From Bacteroidota bacterium (GTDB lineage Bacteria > Bacteroidota > Bacteroidia > 2-12-FULL-35-15): 64,000 bases of DNA. Where the stretch lies: contig JAJTCJ010000017.1 of NCBI GenBank assembly GCA_021323165.1, forward strand, positions 1 through 64,000. Direction: 5' to 3'. A program made the position numbers and the translations under genes. This document shows, piece by piece, positions 28,606 to 37,857 of this stretch (positions are counted from its first letter, which is position 1; the number at the start of each line of letters is the position of its first letter). The notes under the pieces are model-generated. The model made no database searches and was not told where the DNA came from. It saw only the letters and a program-made list of their open reading frames with translations.

Positions 28606-29689
28606 TTTGCTGAATCTTCTGTAAAATAGACTGAGCTACTTCCGGATTCTTATGAAGGAAGTTATCAAGCTCCGTTTTCATAAAATCACCAATAAAACTT
28701 TTCACAGATGGTCCTTTTGGCCCGATCTCCTGCGATCCAAGTTTTGTTTTGGTCTGTGACTCAAATACAGGCTCCTGAACTTTAATGCTGACTGCAGCAA
28801 TAATAGATGTTCTTACATCAACCGCTTCAAAATCTTTCTTAAAGAAATCACGAATAGTTTTTACAACGGCTTCACGAAATGCTCCCTGGTGTGTACCACC
28901 CTGTGTTGTATGCTGACCGTTAACAAATGAATAATACTCTTCACCATATTGTTGGTTGCTGTGGGTCATCGCCACTTCAATATCATAACCTTTCAGATGA
29001 ATGGTAGGATATAAAATAGGACCATTAATGTTTTGGGTAAGAAGGTCAAGTAAACCGTTTTCCGAATGGAACTTTTGACCGTTATAGTTTATAGTCAGAC
29101 CGGTATTCAGGTAAGCATAGTTCCATAACATCTTCTCCACATACTCATTGATAAAATGGTAATTTCCAAAAATTGCCTCATCAGGAGTAAAGGTTACGAG
29201 TGTTCCTTTGCGGGCATCAGATGCCGTGAGCTTATCTTCTTTTACTAACTTACCTTTTGTGAACTCAGCAGATTTGGTTTGGTTATCACGGTAAGCCTGA
29301 ACTACGAAATAGCTTGATAATGCATTTACCGCTTTAGTACCTACTCCGTTCAGACCAACAGATTTTTTAAATGCTTCAGAATCGTACTTTGCACCAGTGT
29401 TAATCTTGGACACAACATCCACCAGCTTACCTAATGGAATACCACGGCCATAATCACGTACCCGAACGGTTTTATCTTTAATTGTGATGTCAATGGATTT
29501 TCCATTCCCCATCACAAACTCATCGATACAGTTATCAAGAGTTTCCTTTAAAAGGATATAGATACCGTCATCCGGTGAAGAACCATCACCCAGCTTACCG
29601 ATATACATTCCCGGACGAAGGCGGATGTGTTCATTCCATTCCAGCGTCCTGATACTGTCTTCGTTATATTTTACTTCTTTTTCTGCCAT
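28391..29689 (-). pseudogene. parE: DNA topoisomerase IV subunit B, N-terminal fragment (ORF-track start 29719; MAEKEVKY start preferred)
   Basis: [43 protein letters not shown] then frame lost. Confidence 0.88.
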
Positions 29690-29714
29690 TTTGTTTTCTG
29701 TTTTGTGTGTTGCC

Positions 29715-29772
29715 GTCATCCTGAACTTGTTTCAGGATCCGCGCGCAGATTTTGAAACAAGTTCAGAATGAC
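29715..29772. repeat. MITE/REP-like element upstream of parE
   Basis: GTCATCCTGAACTTGTTTC ... GAAACAAGTTCAGAATGAC, 18/19 inverted match. Confidence 0.75.
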
Positions 29773-29794
29773 CTTCGCACAATTAACAATCTAT

Positions 29795-30895
29795 TTACAC
29801 ATTAAACCTGAAATGCATCAGGTCACCATCATTAACCACATATTCTTTTCCTTCTACTCCCATCTTACCTGCTTCCTTACAAGCCGCTTCAGAACCCAAT
29901 CTTACGAAATCTTCGTACTTGATCACCTCAGCACGGATAAAACCTTTTTCAAAATCCGTGTGAATAACTCCGGCTGCCTGTGGTGCTGTCATTCCCTTTT
30001 CAATTGTCCATGCACGTACTTCTTTAACCCCTGCAGTAAAGTAAGTCTGAAGATTAAGTATACGATAAGCAGCTTTGATCAGATGATTTACACCTGGTTC
30101 TGACAAGCCCATCTCTGCTAAGAACATTTGTCGTTCCTCAAAGGTTTCAAGACTTGCTATTTCTGCTTCCATTGCTGCAGTTATTATAAGCACTTCAGCA
30201 TTTTCATCCTTAACAGCTTCCTTCACCTGGTCAACATATTTATTTCCAGTTTTCACTGAAGCCTCATCAACGTTACAAACATACAATACCGGCTTCACGG
30301 TTAATAAATGACAATCAGCAATATATTGCATATCGTTTTCATTCAGATTTGCTGATCTTGCAGATTTACCTTGTTCAAGAAGATTTTTCACATTCACCAA
30401 CACGTCATATGCTTTCTTAGCTTCTTTGTCATTTCCAGTCTTGGCCATTTTCTCCACACGCTTGATCTTTGTTTCAACTGATTCAAGATCCTTTAACTGC
30501 AATTCGGTATCAATGATCTCTTTATCCCTTATCGGATTAACAGAGCCATCCACATGTATGACATTGTCATCATCAAAGCAGCGCAATACATGAATGATCG
30601 CATTTGTCTCACGAATATTGGCAAGGAACTTATTCCCAAGGCCTTCTCCTTTACTGGCTCCTTTTACCAGACCTGCAATATCTACTATTTCCACTGTAGT
30701 TGGAACCACTCTCTCCGGTTTTACCAAACCTTCCAAAACAGCTAAACGCTCATCAGGAACGGTGATCACCCCTACGTTCGGCTCTATAGTACAAAAAGGA
30801 AAATTAGCCGCCTGGGCTTTTGCATTCGATAAACAATTAAACAAAGTTGATTTCCCCACGTTTGGTAAACCCACTATTCCACACTGTAAAGCCAT
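29795..30895 (-). CDS. ychF: Redox-regulated GTPase/ATPase YchF (OLA1 family)
   Basis: GIVGLPNVGKSTLFNCLSNAKAQAANFPFCTIEPNVGV; C-term TGS-like domain. Confidence 0.96.
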   Translation of the reverse strand: MALQCGIVGLPNVGKSTLFNCLSNAKAQAANFPFCTIEPNVGVITVPDERLAVLEGLVKPERVVPTTVEIVDIAGLVKGASKGEGLGNKFLANIRETNAIIHVLRCFDDDNVIHVDGSVNPIRDKEIIDTELQLKDLESVETKIKRVEKMAKTGNDKEAKKAYDVLVNVKNLLEQGKSARSANLNENDMQYIADCHLLTVKPVLYVCNVDEASVKTGNKYVDQVKEAVKDENAEVLIITAAMEAEIASLETFEERQMFLAEMGLSEPGVNHLIKAAYRILNLQTYFTAGVKEVRAWTIEKGMTAPQAAGVIHTDFEKGFIRAEVIKYEDFVRLGSEAACKEAGKMGVEGKEYVVNDGDLMHFRFNV

Positions 30896-31094
30896 ATTTT
30901 CTTAATTAATGATTTGGTAAATTAGAGATTTGGAGAATTATTGATTTCGAATTAAAACATGAATTATCAGGTAAACACAAGTACACTTCAACAATTCTCT
31001 ATTTCTCCAATTTTTAATCCCCTTAGATTTCAGCCCGCAAATATAGCCAACTAAGCACTTTTAAAAAACCCTTATCCCCCTTAATTTCCTTGAG

Positions 31095-31128
31095 TTTTCA
31101 ACAATACACCTATATTTTCAACAATACA
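31095..31128 (+). repeat. Direct repeat TTTTCAACAATACA x2, start-to-start 20 bp
   Basis: 31095-31108 and 31115-31128. Confidence 0.85.
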
Positions 31129-31149
31129 TGAAAGGCTTGCAAAAAGTGG

Positions 31150-31157
31150 TACTTTTG
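31150..31157 (+). promoter_or_regulatory. -7 box TACTTTTG upstream of transketolase N-terminal gene
   Basis: TAnnTTTG match. Confidence 0.5.
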
Positions 31158-31195
31158 AACGCTTAGAACAAAAACCGACAATAATCCAAGTTTAT

Positions 31196-32047
31196 ATGGC
31201 ATCCACAGCAGAATTAGAAAAGATTGTATCTCAGGTAAGAAGAGACATTGTTAGAATGGTACATGCAGTAAATTCAGGTCATCCGGGTGGTTCACTGGGA
31301 TGTGCCGAGTATTTCACTGCTCTCTACTTCGAAATTATGAAACATGAACCTTCTAAATTCAATATGGATGGCAAAGGAGAAGATGTTTTTTTCCTTTCAA
31401 ATGGACATATCTCACCGGTGTTTTACAGTGTTCTTGCCAGATCAGGATATTTTCCCGTAAAAGAACTTGCTACATTCCGTAAACTGGATTCTCGTTTACA
31501 GGGACATCCTACAACTCACGAAGGACTACCGGGAGTTCGTGTTGCATCAGGCTCTTTAGGCCAGGGACTTTCGGTGGGTATCGGTGCTGCATTGGCGAAA
31601 AAACTGAATAAGGATAATAGCATTGTATATACTCTCCACGGTGATGGAGAACTTCAGGAAGGACAGATCTGGGAAGCTGCAATGTATGCTTCCGCAAAAA
31701 AAGTGGATAACATCATTTCAACAGTTGATATGAACGGACAGCAGATTGATGGCTCAACTGATCAGGTATTACCAATGGGAAGCCTTCGTGCAAAGTTCGA
31801 AGCTTTTGGCTGGGATGTACTCGACCTTGAAAGAGGAAATAATATTTCTTCTGTTGTTGCAGCTCTTAAACAAGCAAAAGAACATACAGGAAAAGGAAAG
31901 CCGGTTATGATCCTTATGAAAACAGAAATGGGCCATGGAGTCGACTTCATGATGGGAAGCCACAAATGGCACGGTGTTGCGCCTAACGATGAACAATTGG
32001 CACAGGCTTTGACCCAAAACCACCTCGATGACGAAAAGGATTACTAA
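31196..32047 (+). CDS. Transketolase, N-terminal (TPP-binding) subunit
   Basis: SGHPGGSLG; GSLGQGLSVGIG; GDGELQEGQIWEAAM. Confidence 0.95.
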   Translation: MASTAELEKIVSQVRRDIVRMVHAVNSGHPGGSLGCAEYFTALYFEIMKHEPSKFNMDGKGEDVFFLSNGHISPVFYSVLARSGYFPVKELATFRKLDSRLQGHPTTHEGLPGVRVASGSLGQGLSVGIGAALAKKLNKDNSIVYTLHGDGELQEGQIWEAAMYASAKKVDNIISTVDMNGQQIDGSTDQVLPMGSLRAKFEAFGWDVLDLERGNNISSVVAALKQAKEHTGKGKPVMILMKTEMGHGVDFMMGSHKWHGVAPNDEQLAQALTQNHLDDEKDY

Positions 32048-32096
32048 TCTTCATTAAAAAATTCCTAAGTCAAAATTCAAAGTTAATAACCCAAAT

Positions 32097-33500
32097 ATGC
32101 ATTTCAGAAAAAAACCATTGCTTTTCAATAAGATGAGAACCGTTTTTCTTCTGACTTTTGCCTTACTCACTTTTATCTTACCGGCCCAGCCAGCAAAACC
32201 TCTTACCAGAATTGAGTTTGTCTTTGATGCATCATTCAGTATGTTCGGACAATGGCAAAGCGGAATGAAAATGGATATTGCCAAGAAAATGCTTACCGAA
32301 TTTCTTGACAGTTTAAAAACAGTGAACAACTTAGAAATTGCTTTTCGTTGTTACGGCCACCAGGTTCCTTTACGCCCCGAAAGAAGCTGCACTGACACAA
32401 GATTAGAAGTACCTTTTCATCCGAATACGCGAAACAACGTTCTTCTGATAAAGAATAAGTTAAAAACGATACTTCCAAAAGGAACTACCCCGATCGCCTA
32501 CACACTTGAACAATGCGGTGGCGACTTTCCTACTCCTTCAAATCCTAATCTAAGAAACATCATCATTCTGATCACTGACGGAATTGAAGAATGCGATGGC
32601 GACCCTTGCGCTGTTTCGCTAGCTCTCCAGAAAAAAGGGATCATCCTCAAACCTTTTGTTATTGGTATTGGTATGGACCAAAGCTATCTGAATACATTTG
32701 GCTGCATGGGAAAGTTTTATGATGCTTCTACTGAAGCCAGCTTTAAGAATATCCTGAATATTGTCATTTCTCAGGCAATGAACAATACAACAGTGCAGGT
32801 AAATCTGAATGATCAGATTGGAAAACCAACTGAAACAGACGTGAATATGACCTTTTACGATGAGAACTCAGGTTTGATCAGATATAATTACATGCACTCT
32901 ATTAATAATAAAGGCGTTCCGGATACAGTGGGTATTGATCCTATCGGAACCTACAAAATGGTTGTTCATACCATTCCTCCGCTAGAAAAGAAAGGAATCG
33001 AACTTATACCAGGAAAACACAATATTATAGCTGTTGATGCTCCTCAGGGCTATATAAATCTTAAAACCTCTGGAAATTATCCTCCTGCATGCATAATCCG
33101 AAAGCATGGAGATATGCAGACCATTCACCTCCAGCAATTCAATACCACCGAAAAATTCATTGTTGGCAAATACGATCTTGAGATCCTGACTCTTCCCCGG
33201 ATAAAGCTCAACAAGACGGATGTTTCTCAAAGCAAAACAACTACCATCGAAATACCTCAGGCTGGTATAGCAACTATTGCAAAACCCAGTGAAGGCCCCG
33301 GCAGCTTATATGTTGAAGAGAATAATGTATTGGTCTGGATCGCCAATCTTAATAGTTCACTTACCCAGGAAACCTTTATCTTACAACCAGGAAAATATCG
33401 GGTTGAATACCGTCCTAAAAGTGCAAAAGAATCGATTTATACAGTTGAAAGAAGATTTAAGATCGACTCAGGAATCTCAACTCCTGTAAAATTATACTAA
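32097..33500 (+). CDS. Secreted von Willebrand factor A domain protein
   Basis: Signal peptide FALLTFILPAQPA; MIDAS DASFSM; ITDGIEECDGDPC; start may be M at 32133. Confidence 0.85.
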   Translation: MHFRKKPLLFNKMRTVFLLTFALLTFILPAQPAKPLTRIEFVFDASFSMFGQWQSGMKMDIAKKMLTEFLDSLKTVNNLEIAFRCYGHQVPLRPERSCTDTRLEVPFHPNTRNNVLLIKNKLKTILPKGTTPIAYTLEQCGGDFPTPSNPNLRNIIILITDGIEECDGDPCAVSLALQKKGIILKPFVIGIGMDQSYLNTFGCMGKFYDASTEASFKNILNIVISQAMNNTTVQVNLNDQIGKPTETDVNMTFYDENSGLIRYNYMHSINNKGVPDTVGIDPIGTYKMVVHTIPPLEKKGIELIPGKHNIIAVDAPQGYINLKTSGNYPPACIIRKHGDMQTIHLQQFNTTEKFIVGKYDLEILTLPRIKLNKTDVSQSKTTTIEIPQAGIATIAKPSEGPGSLYVEENNVLVWIANLNSSLTQETFILQPGKYRVEYRPKSAKESIYTVERRFKIDSGISTPVKLY

Positions 33501-33544
33501 ACTGATTAACAGCAAAATATACAACTTATTTAAACATAAAAACA

Positions 33545-34501
33545 ATGAAAAAATTTACTTACACCGAAAAAAAAGATACACGTTCAGGTTTTGGAGCCGG
33601 TTTGTCAGAATTAGGAAAAACCAATCCTAATGTTGTAGCTCTTTGTGCTGATCTTACCGGATCATTAAAGATGGATGCATTTGCAAAAGATCATCCGGAG
33701 CGCTTTTTTCAGGTAGGTATAGCGGAGGCGAATATGATAGGAATTGCTGCGGGTTTAACGATTGGTGGTAAGATTCCTTTCACCGGAACATTTGCTAATT
33801 TTTCTACCGGAAGGGTCTATGATCAGATCCGGCAATCTGTTGCATATTCAGGCAAAAATGTAAAGATCTGCGCCTCTCACGCAGGTTTAACTCTCGGAGA
33901 GGATGGAGCAACCCATCAGATACTTGAAGATCTGGGACTTATGAAAATGCTGCCTGGAATGACCGTAATAAATCCCTGCGACTTTAACCAGACAAAAGCG
34001 GCAACCATTGCAATAGCAGACCATGAAGGGCCGGTTTATCTCCGTTTTGGCCGTCCAACAGTTCCTAACTTCACCCCTGCTGATCAGAAGTTTGAAATTG
34101 GAAAGGCCGTGATCTTAAATGAAGGGACCGATGTAACTATTTTTGCTACAGGCCACTTGGTTTGGAAAGCAATTGAAGCTGGAGAGCAGCTTTCTGCTAA
34201 AGGTATCAGTGTTGAAATAATAAATATCCATACAATTAAACCATTGGATAATGAAGCAGTCCTAGCATCGGCTAAAAAGACCGGATGTGTGGTTACTGCT
34301 GAAGAGCACCAGATGAACGGAGGATTAGGTGACAGTATTGCTCAGCTTCTGGCACGTGAACTTCCTACTCCACTTGAGATGGTTGCAGTGAATGATAGTT
34401 TCGGAGAAAGCGGGACACCGGATCAGCTGATGACAAAATATGGTTTGGATGCCATTAATATCGTTAATGCCGTTGAGCGAGTAATAAAAAGAAAAAGTTA
34501 A
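33545..34501 (+). CDS. Transketolase, C-terminal subunit
   Basis: FFQVGIAEANMIGIAAGLTIGGKIPF; SHAGLTLGEDGATHQ. Confidence 0.95.
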   Translation: MKKFTYTEKKDTRSGFGAGLSELGKTNPNVVALCADLTGSLKMDAFAKDHPERFFQVGIAEANMIGIAAGLTIGGKIPFTGTFANFSTGRVYDQIRQSVAYSGKNVKICASHAGLTLGEDGATHQILEDLGLMKMLPGMTVINPCDFNQTKAATIAIADHEGPVYLRFGRPTVPNFTPADQKFEIGKAVILNEGTDVTIFATGHLVWKAIEAGEQLSAKGISVEIINIHTIKPLDNEAVLASAKKTGCVVTAEEHQMNGGLGDSIAQLLARELPTPLEMVAVNDSFGESGTPDQLMTKYGLDAINIVNAVERVIKRKS

Positions 34502-34560
34502 AGGTTGCCCGTTAAAAGGTTAGGTACGTACCCATTAACTTTTAACCTTTAACGAATAAC

Positions 34561-35103
34561 ATGAATTCCGATAAAGAGCTTTTAATAAAATTCAGAGATC
34601 CCGAAACACGTAATTACGCGTTTAACCTGCTCGTCCGCGAATATCAAAAAAGGCTTTACTGGCACATCAGAAAAATCCTCATCGACCACGATGACAGTAA
34701 TGATGTGCTTCAGAATGTATTTATCAAGGTCTGGAAAAATCTCGATGCTTTCAAAGAAGAATCCCAGCTCTATACCTGGCTTTACAGAATAGCCACCAAC
34801 GAATCTATCACTTTTTTAAATCAAAAAAAGAAACGAGCCGGCATTCCAATGGATGATGTTTCTGATTTCTTAGCGGCTAACCTGGAAAGCGATCATTACT
34901 TCAAGGGCGATGAGATCCAGGCTAAGCTTCAGAAAGCAATTCTCACCCTGCCCGATAAACAGCGCATTGTTTTTAACATGAGGTATTTTGATGAGATCAA
35001 ATACGAAGAAATGAGTGAGATCCTTGAAACATCCGTAGGCGCATTAAAAGCATCCTATCATCATGCAGTAAAAAAAGTGGAAGATCATTTAAAGAACCAT
35101 TAA
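34561..35103 (+). CDS. ECF-type RNA polymerase sigma factor
   Basis: DVLQNVFIKVWKNLDAF; LPDKQRIVFNMRYFDEIKYEEMSEILETSVGALKASYHHA. Confidence 0.93.
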   Translation: MNSDKELLIKFRDPETRNYAFNLLVREYQKRLYWHIRKILIDHDDSNDVLQNVFIKVWKNLDAFKEESQLYTWLYRIATNESITFLNQKKKRAGIPMDDVSDFLAANLESDHYFKGDEIQAKLQKAILTLPDKQRIVFNMRYFDEIKYEEMSEILETSVGALKASYHHAVKKVEDHLKNH

Positions 35104-35135
35104 ACCTTTATCAATATTAAGGCTCAAAGAATCAA

Positions 35136-35702
35136 ATGAATCCTAACATAACAGATAACAATTTTAATGAAGGACCTGGTCCTTCTTTCGGAGAAGGAAA
35201 CAAAAACCCCTTCAGAACTGAGGCGGACTATTTTGAGAACTTTGCAGAAAGTATTTCAGGTAAGATCGAAATTCATGAAGAATTGAAAAATGAAGCGCCT
35301 CTTTTAAGCAGCATCCCTAAATACAATCCATTTATAACTCCAAAAGGTTATTTTGATGAGCTTCCATCATCTGTTCAGGAAAAATGCCTCATCACGACCT
35401 CCGGTTATTCTTTTTTTGAAATATTGAAATTGATCTTCCGGCCTAATTTTGCTATTCCGGTAGTTCTGGTAATCGTTTTGGCTTTTACAGCTATTCGCTA
35501 CATAGATAATGACCCTATAGAAAAAGTAGTGGCTCAAGAATTAAATATTGATGATCATCTACTTAATATTGATGAATCGGTTATTATTGAAGCCCTTGCT
35601 TCTGCTTCCACAAAAGAAATGGAAATGGATCCTGAAAATGAGCTCATAAAAGATTATCTGCTGGATAATAATATAGAAGAAGATCTTAACAACGAATTAT
35701 AA
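35136..35702 (+). CDS. Putative anti-sigma-like membrane protein
   Basis: Follows sigma gene; single TM (FAIPVVLVIVLAFTAI); two NPFxTxxxYF motifs. Confidence 0.55.
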   Translation: MNPNITDNNFNEGPGPSFGEGNKNPFRTEADYFENFAESISGKIEIHEELKNEAPLLSSIPKYNPFITPKGYFDELPSSVQEKCLITTSGYSFFEILKLIFRPNFAIPVVLVIVLAFTAIRYIDNDPIEKVVAQELNIDDHLLNIDESVIIEALASASTKEMEMDPENELIKDYLLDNNIEEDLNNEL

Positions 35703-35717
35703 AAAACAATATCCCCT

Positions 35718-36209
35718 ATGAAAACAATATTATTAAGACATTGCATCATTATTTCATTGATTTGCTTTTCTGCTCCTTCTTTCGCACAGCTTACCACGTC
35801 TAAAAATAAAGTCGCACGGGAAGAAAGACGGGATAATATTGAATCAATGAAGATCGCTTTCCTGACTAAAAAACTGGATCTGACTCCCGAAGAAGCACAA
35901 CAGTTCTGGCCTGTATATAATCAGTATACTGATAAACTGCAGGAATTGCGCAAAAAGCACCGTTTGGAAAACAAAGATGCGAAGCACAATTTTGATATTA
36001 TGACTGATAAAGAAGTTGAGCAAACCGTAGACAATGAAATGGCTTTTCGTCAAAAGGAGATCGATATTCAAAAAGACTATCATTCAAAATTCAAAGCAGT
36101 ACTCCCAATCAAAAAGGTTGCAAAACTATATCAGGCGGAAGAACAGTTTAAGCGTGTACTTCTTGATAAATTAAAAAGAGATCAGCCTCCGGTGAGGGAA
36201 AATAATTAG
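35718..36209 (+). CDS. Spy/CpxP-like periplasmic protein
   Basis: Signal peptide; IAFLTKKLDLTPEEAQQFWPVYNQYTDKLQELRKKHR. Confidence 0.65.
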   Translation: MKTILLRHCIIISLICFSAPSFAQLTTSKNKVAREERRDNIESMKIAFLTKKLDLTPEEAQQFWPVYNQYTDKLQELRKKHRLENKDAKHNFDIMTDKEVEQTVDNEMAFRQKEIDIQKDYHSKFKAVLPIKKVAKLYQAEEQFKRVLLDKLKRDQPPVRENN

Positions 36210-36347
36210 TTAATGGTTAATTGGTTATTAGGCTGTGTATCAATTTGAGAACAATCGTATTAGTGGTTTTACTTTTCGTGACGGTAATAAGATCCTCAAT
36301 TTTTAAATATGGCCTAAATAACTATTAACTAATTAACCATTCTCCAA

Positions 36348-37247
36348 TTAAGAGCGGGGATGAAACTGAATTATTGCCGACCTTAAATATTCCCTGTCAA
36401 GGTGCGTATAAATTTCAGTTGTTGTTATTGATTCATGCCCCAGCATTTCCTGAACAGCTCTCAAATCAGCTCCGCCTTCAATTAAATGGGTAGCAAAAGA
36501 ATGTCGGAAGGTATGCGGACTAATATGTTTTTTTAGTTGCGCTTTAGCGGCAAGCCGCTTTATTATAGTAAATATCATCACCCTTGTCAGCCTGGCCCCC
36601 CTTCTGTTAAGAAATAAAAAATCCTCATGATCCTTTTTAACTGGAATATGCACGCGGATCTCATCCTTGTAAATATTGATCTGCTTAATTGCCACGCTGC
36701 CTATAGGAACCAGCCTTTCTTTATCCCCTTTCCCTGTAACTTTTATAAACTCATCATTAAAATACAAATGAGATATCTTAAGATTAACCAACTCGCTCAC
36801 CCTTAAGCCGCAGCTGTAAAGAGTTTCAATCATCGCTTTATTCCGTTGCCCCTCATTCGAACTTAAGTCGATTGCCTCAATAATTTTGTTGATATCATTC
36901 ACACTAAGCGTATCAGGAAGTTTTCTTCCAAGCTTTGGAGCTTCAAGTAATGTTGTTGGATCATTGCTAACAACATTTTCAAGCAGCAGGTACTTGTAAA
37001 AACCCTTGATTCCGCTTATCATTCTTGCCTGTGAATGCGCAGCCATACCAAGCTCATTCACCCACTTTACAAAATCCTGTAAATGCTGGAGCTCCAATTC
37101 CTTTGGAGAGATTTCCATTTTTTTATATTCGAGAAACTGCAGAAGCTTGTGTACATCATGAAGGTATGCTTCCACCGAATTACCCGAGAGTGAGCGCTCC
37201 AGTTGTAAAAAAGATTTATAGCCCTGTATGTATGGTTTCCAGTTCAA
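36348..37247 (-). CDS. xerD: Site-specific tyrosine recombinase XerD-like
   Basis: YSCGLRVSEL; HTFRHSFATHLIEGGADLRAVQEMLGHESITTTEIYTH. Confidence 0.9.
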   Translation of the reverse strand: MNWKPYIQGYKSFLQLERSLSGNSVEAYLHDVHKLLQFLEYKKMEISPKELELQHLQDFVKWVNELGMAAHSQARMISGIKGFYKYLLLENVVSNDPTTLLEAPKLGRKLPDTLSVNDINKIIEAIDLSSNEGQRNKAMIETLYSCGLRVSELVNLKISHLYFNDEFIKVTGKGDKERLVPIGSVAIKQINIYKDEIRVHIPVKKDHEDFLFLNRRGARLTRVMIFTIIKRLAAKAQLKKHISPHTFRHSFATHLIEGGADLRAVQEMLGHESITTTEIYTHLDREYLRSAIIQFHPRS

Positions 37248-37342
37248 ATGATGCGTATATTCAGTTTAAAATTACAACAGAGAATTTTACTTTATCTTTA
37301 CATGCAATAATTTAACGAACAACCAATAACTCATAACTCATT

Positions 37343-37762
37343 ATGAAGCTCATCATCATCAACGGCCCTAACCTTAATTTATTAGGCACAAGAGAAACAG
37401 ACGTTTATGGTTCTCAAACCTTTGATGAATATTTTTCCTCTCTGAAAACCAAATTCCCATCGATCGAATTAACAAACTATCAAAGTAATGTGGAAGGTGA
37501 ATTAATAAACAAGATCCATGAAACTGGGTTTGATCATAATGGTATAATATTAAATGCAGGAGGGTATACACATACCTCTGTCGCTTTACGCGATGCCATT
37601 GCTTCAGTAAAAACTCCTGTGATAGAAGTCCATATCTCAAACATTTTTGCCAGGGAAGAGTTTCGTCACGTTTCCCTTATCGCACCCAAATGCAAAGGAT
37701 CAATCTCCGGATTCGGACTGGATTCATACAGACTTGCCGTTGAAAGTTTCCTGTGTAAATAA
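37343..37762 (+). CDS. aroQ: Type II 3-dehydroquinate dehydratase
   Basis: IINGPNLNLLGTRE; NAGGYTHTSVALRDAI; EVHISNIFAREEFR. Confidence 0.96.
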   Translation: MKLIIINGPNLNLLGTRETDVYGSQTFDEYFSSLKTKFPSIELTNYQSNVEGELINKIHETGFDHNGIILNAGGYTHTSVALRDAIASVKTPVIEVHISNIFAREEFRHVSLIAPKCKGSISGFGLDSYRLAVESFLCK

Positions 37763-37857
37763 ACAGATTTCTCAATTTAGAGAAACGGAACAAATTTTGC
37801 TTTTCGGTTAAACCTTTTATATTAAGGAAGGTCATAATCCAAATAAATCATAAAAAC

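Noticed and set aside
36348-37247. Tyrosine recombinase as sign of an integrated mobile element
   Set aside because: Sequence is XerD-like housekeeping with aroQ alongside; no att-like repeats, tRNA fusion or cargo.
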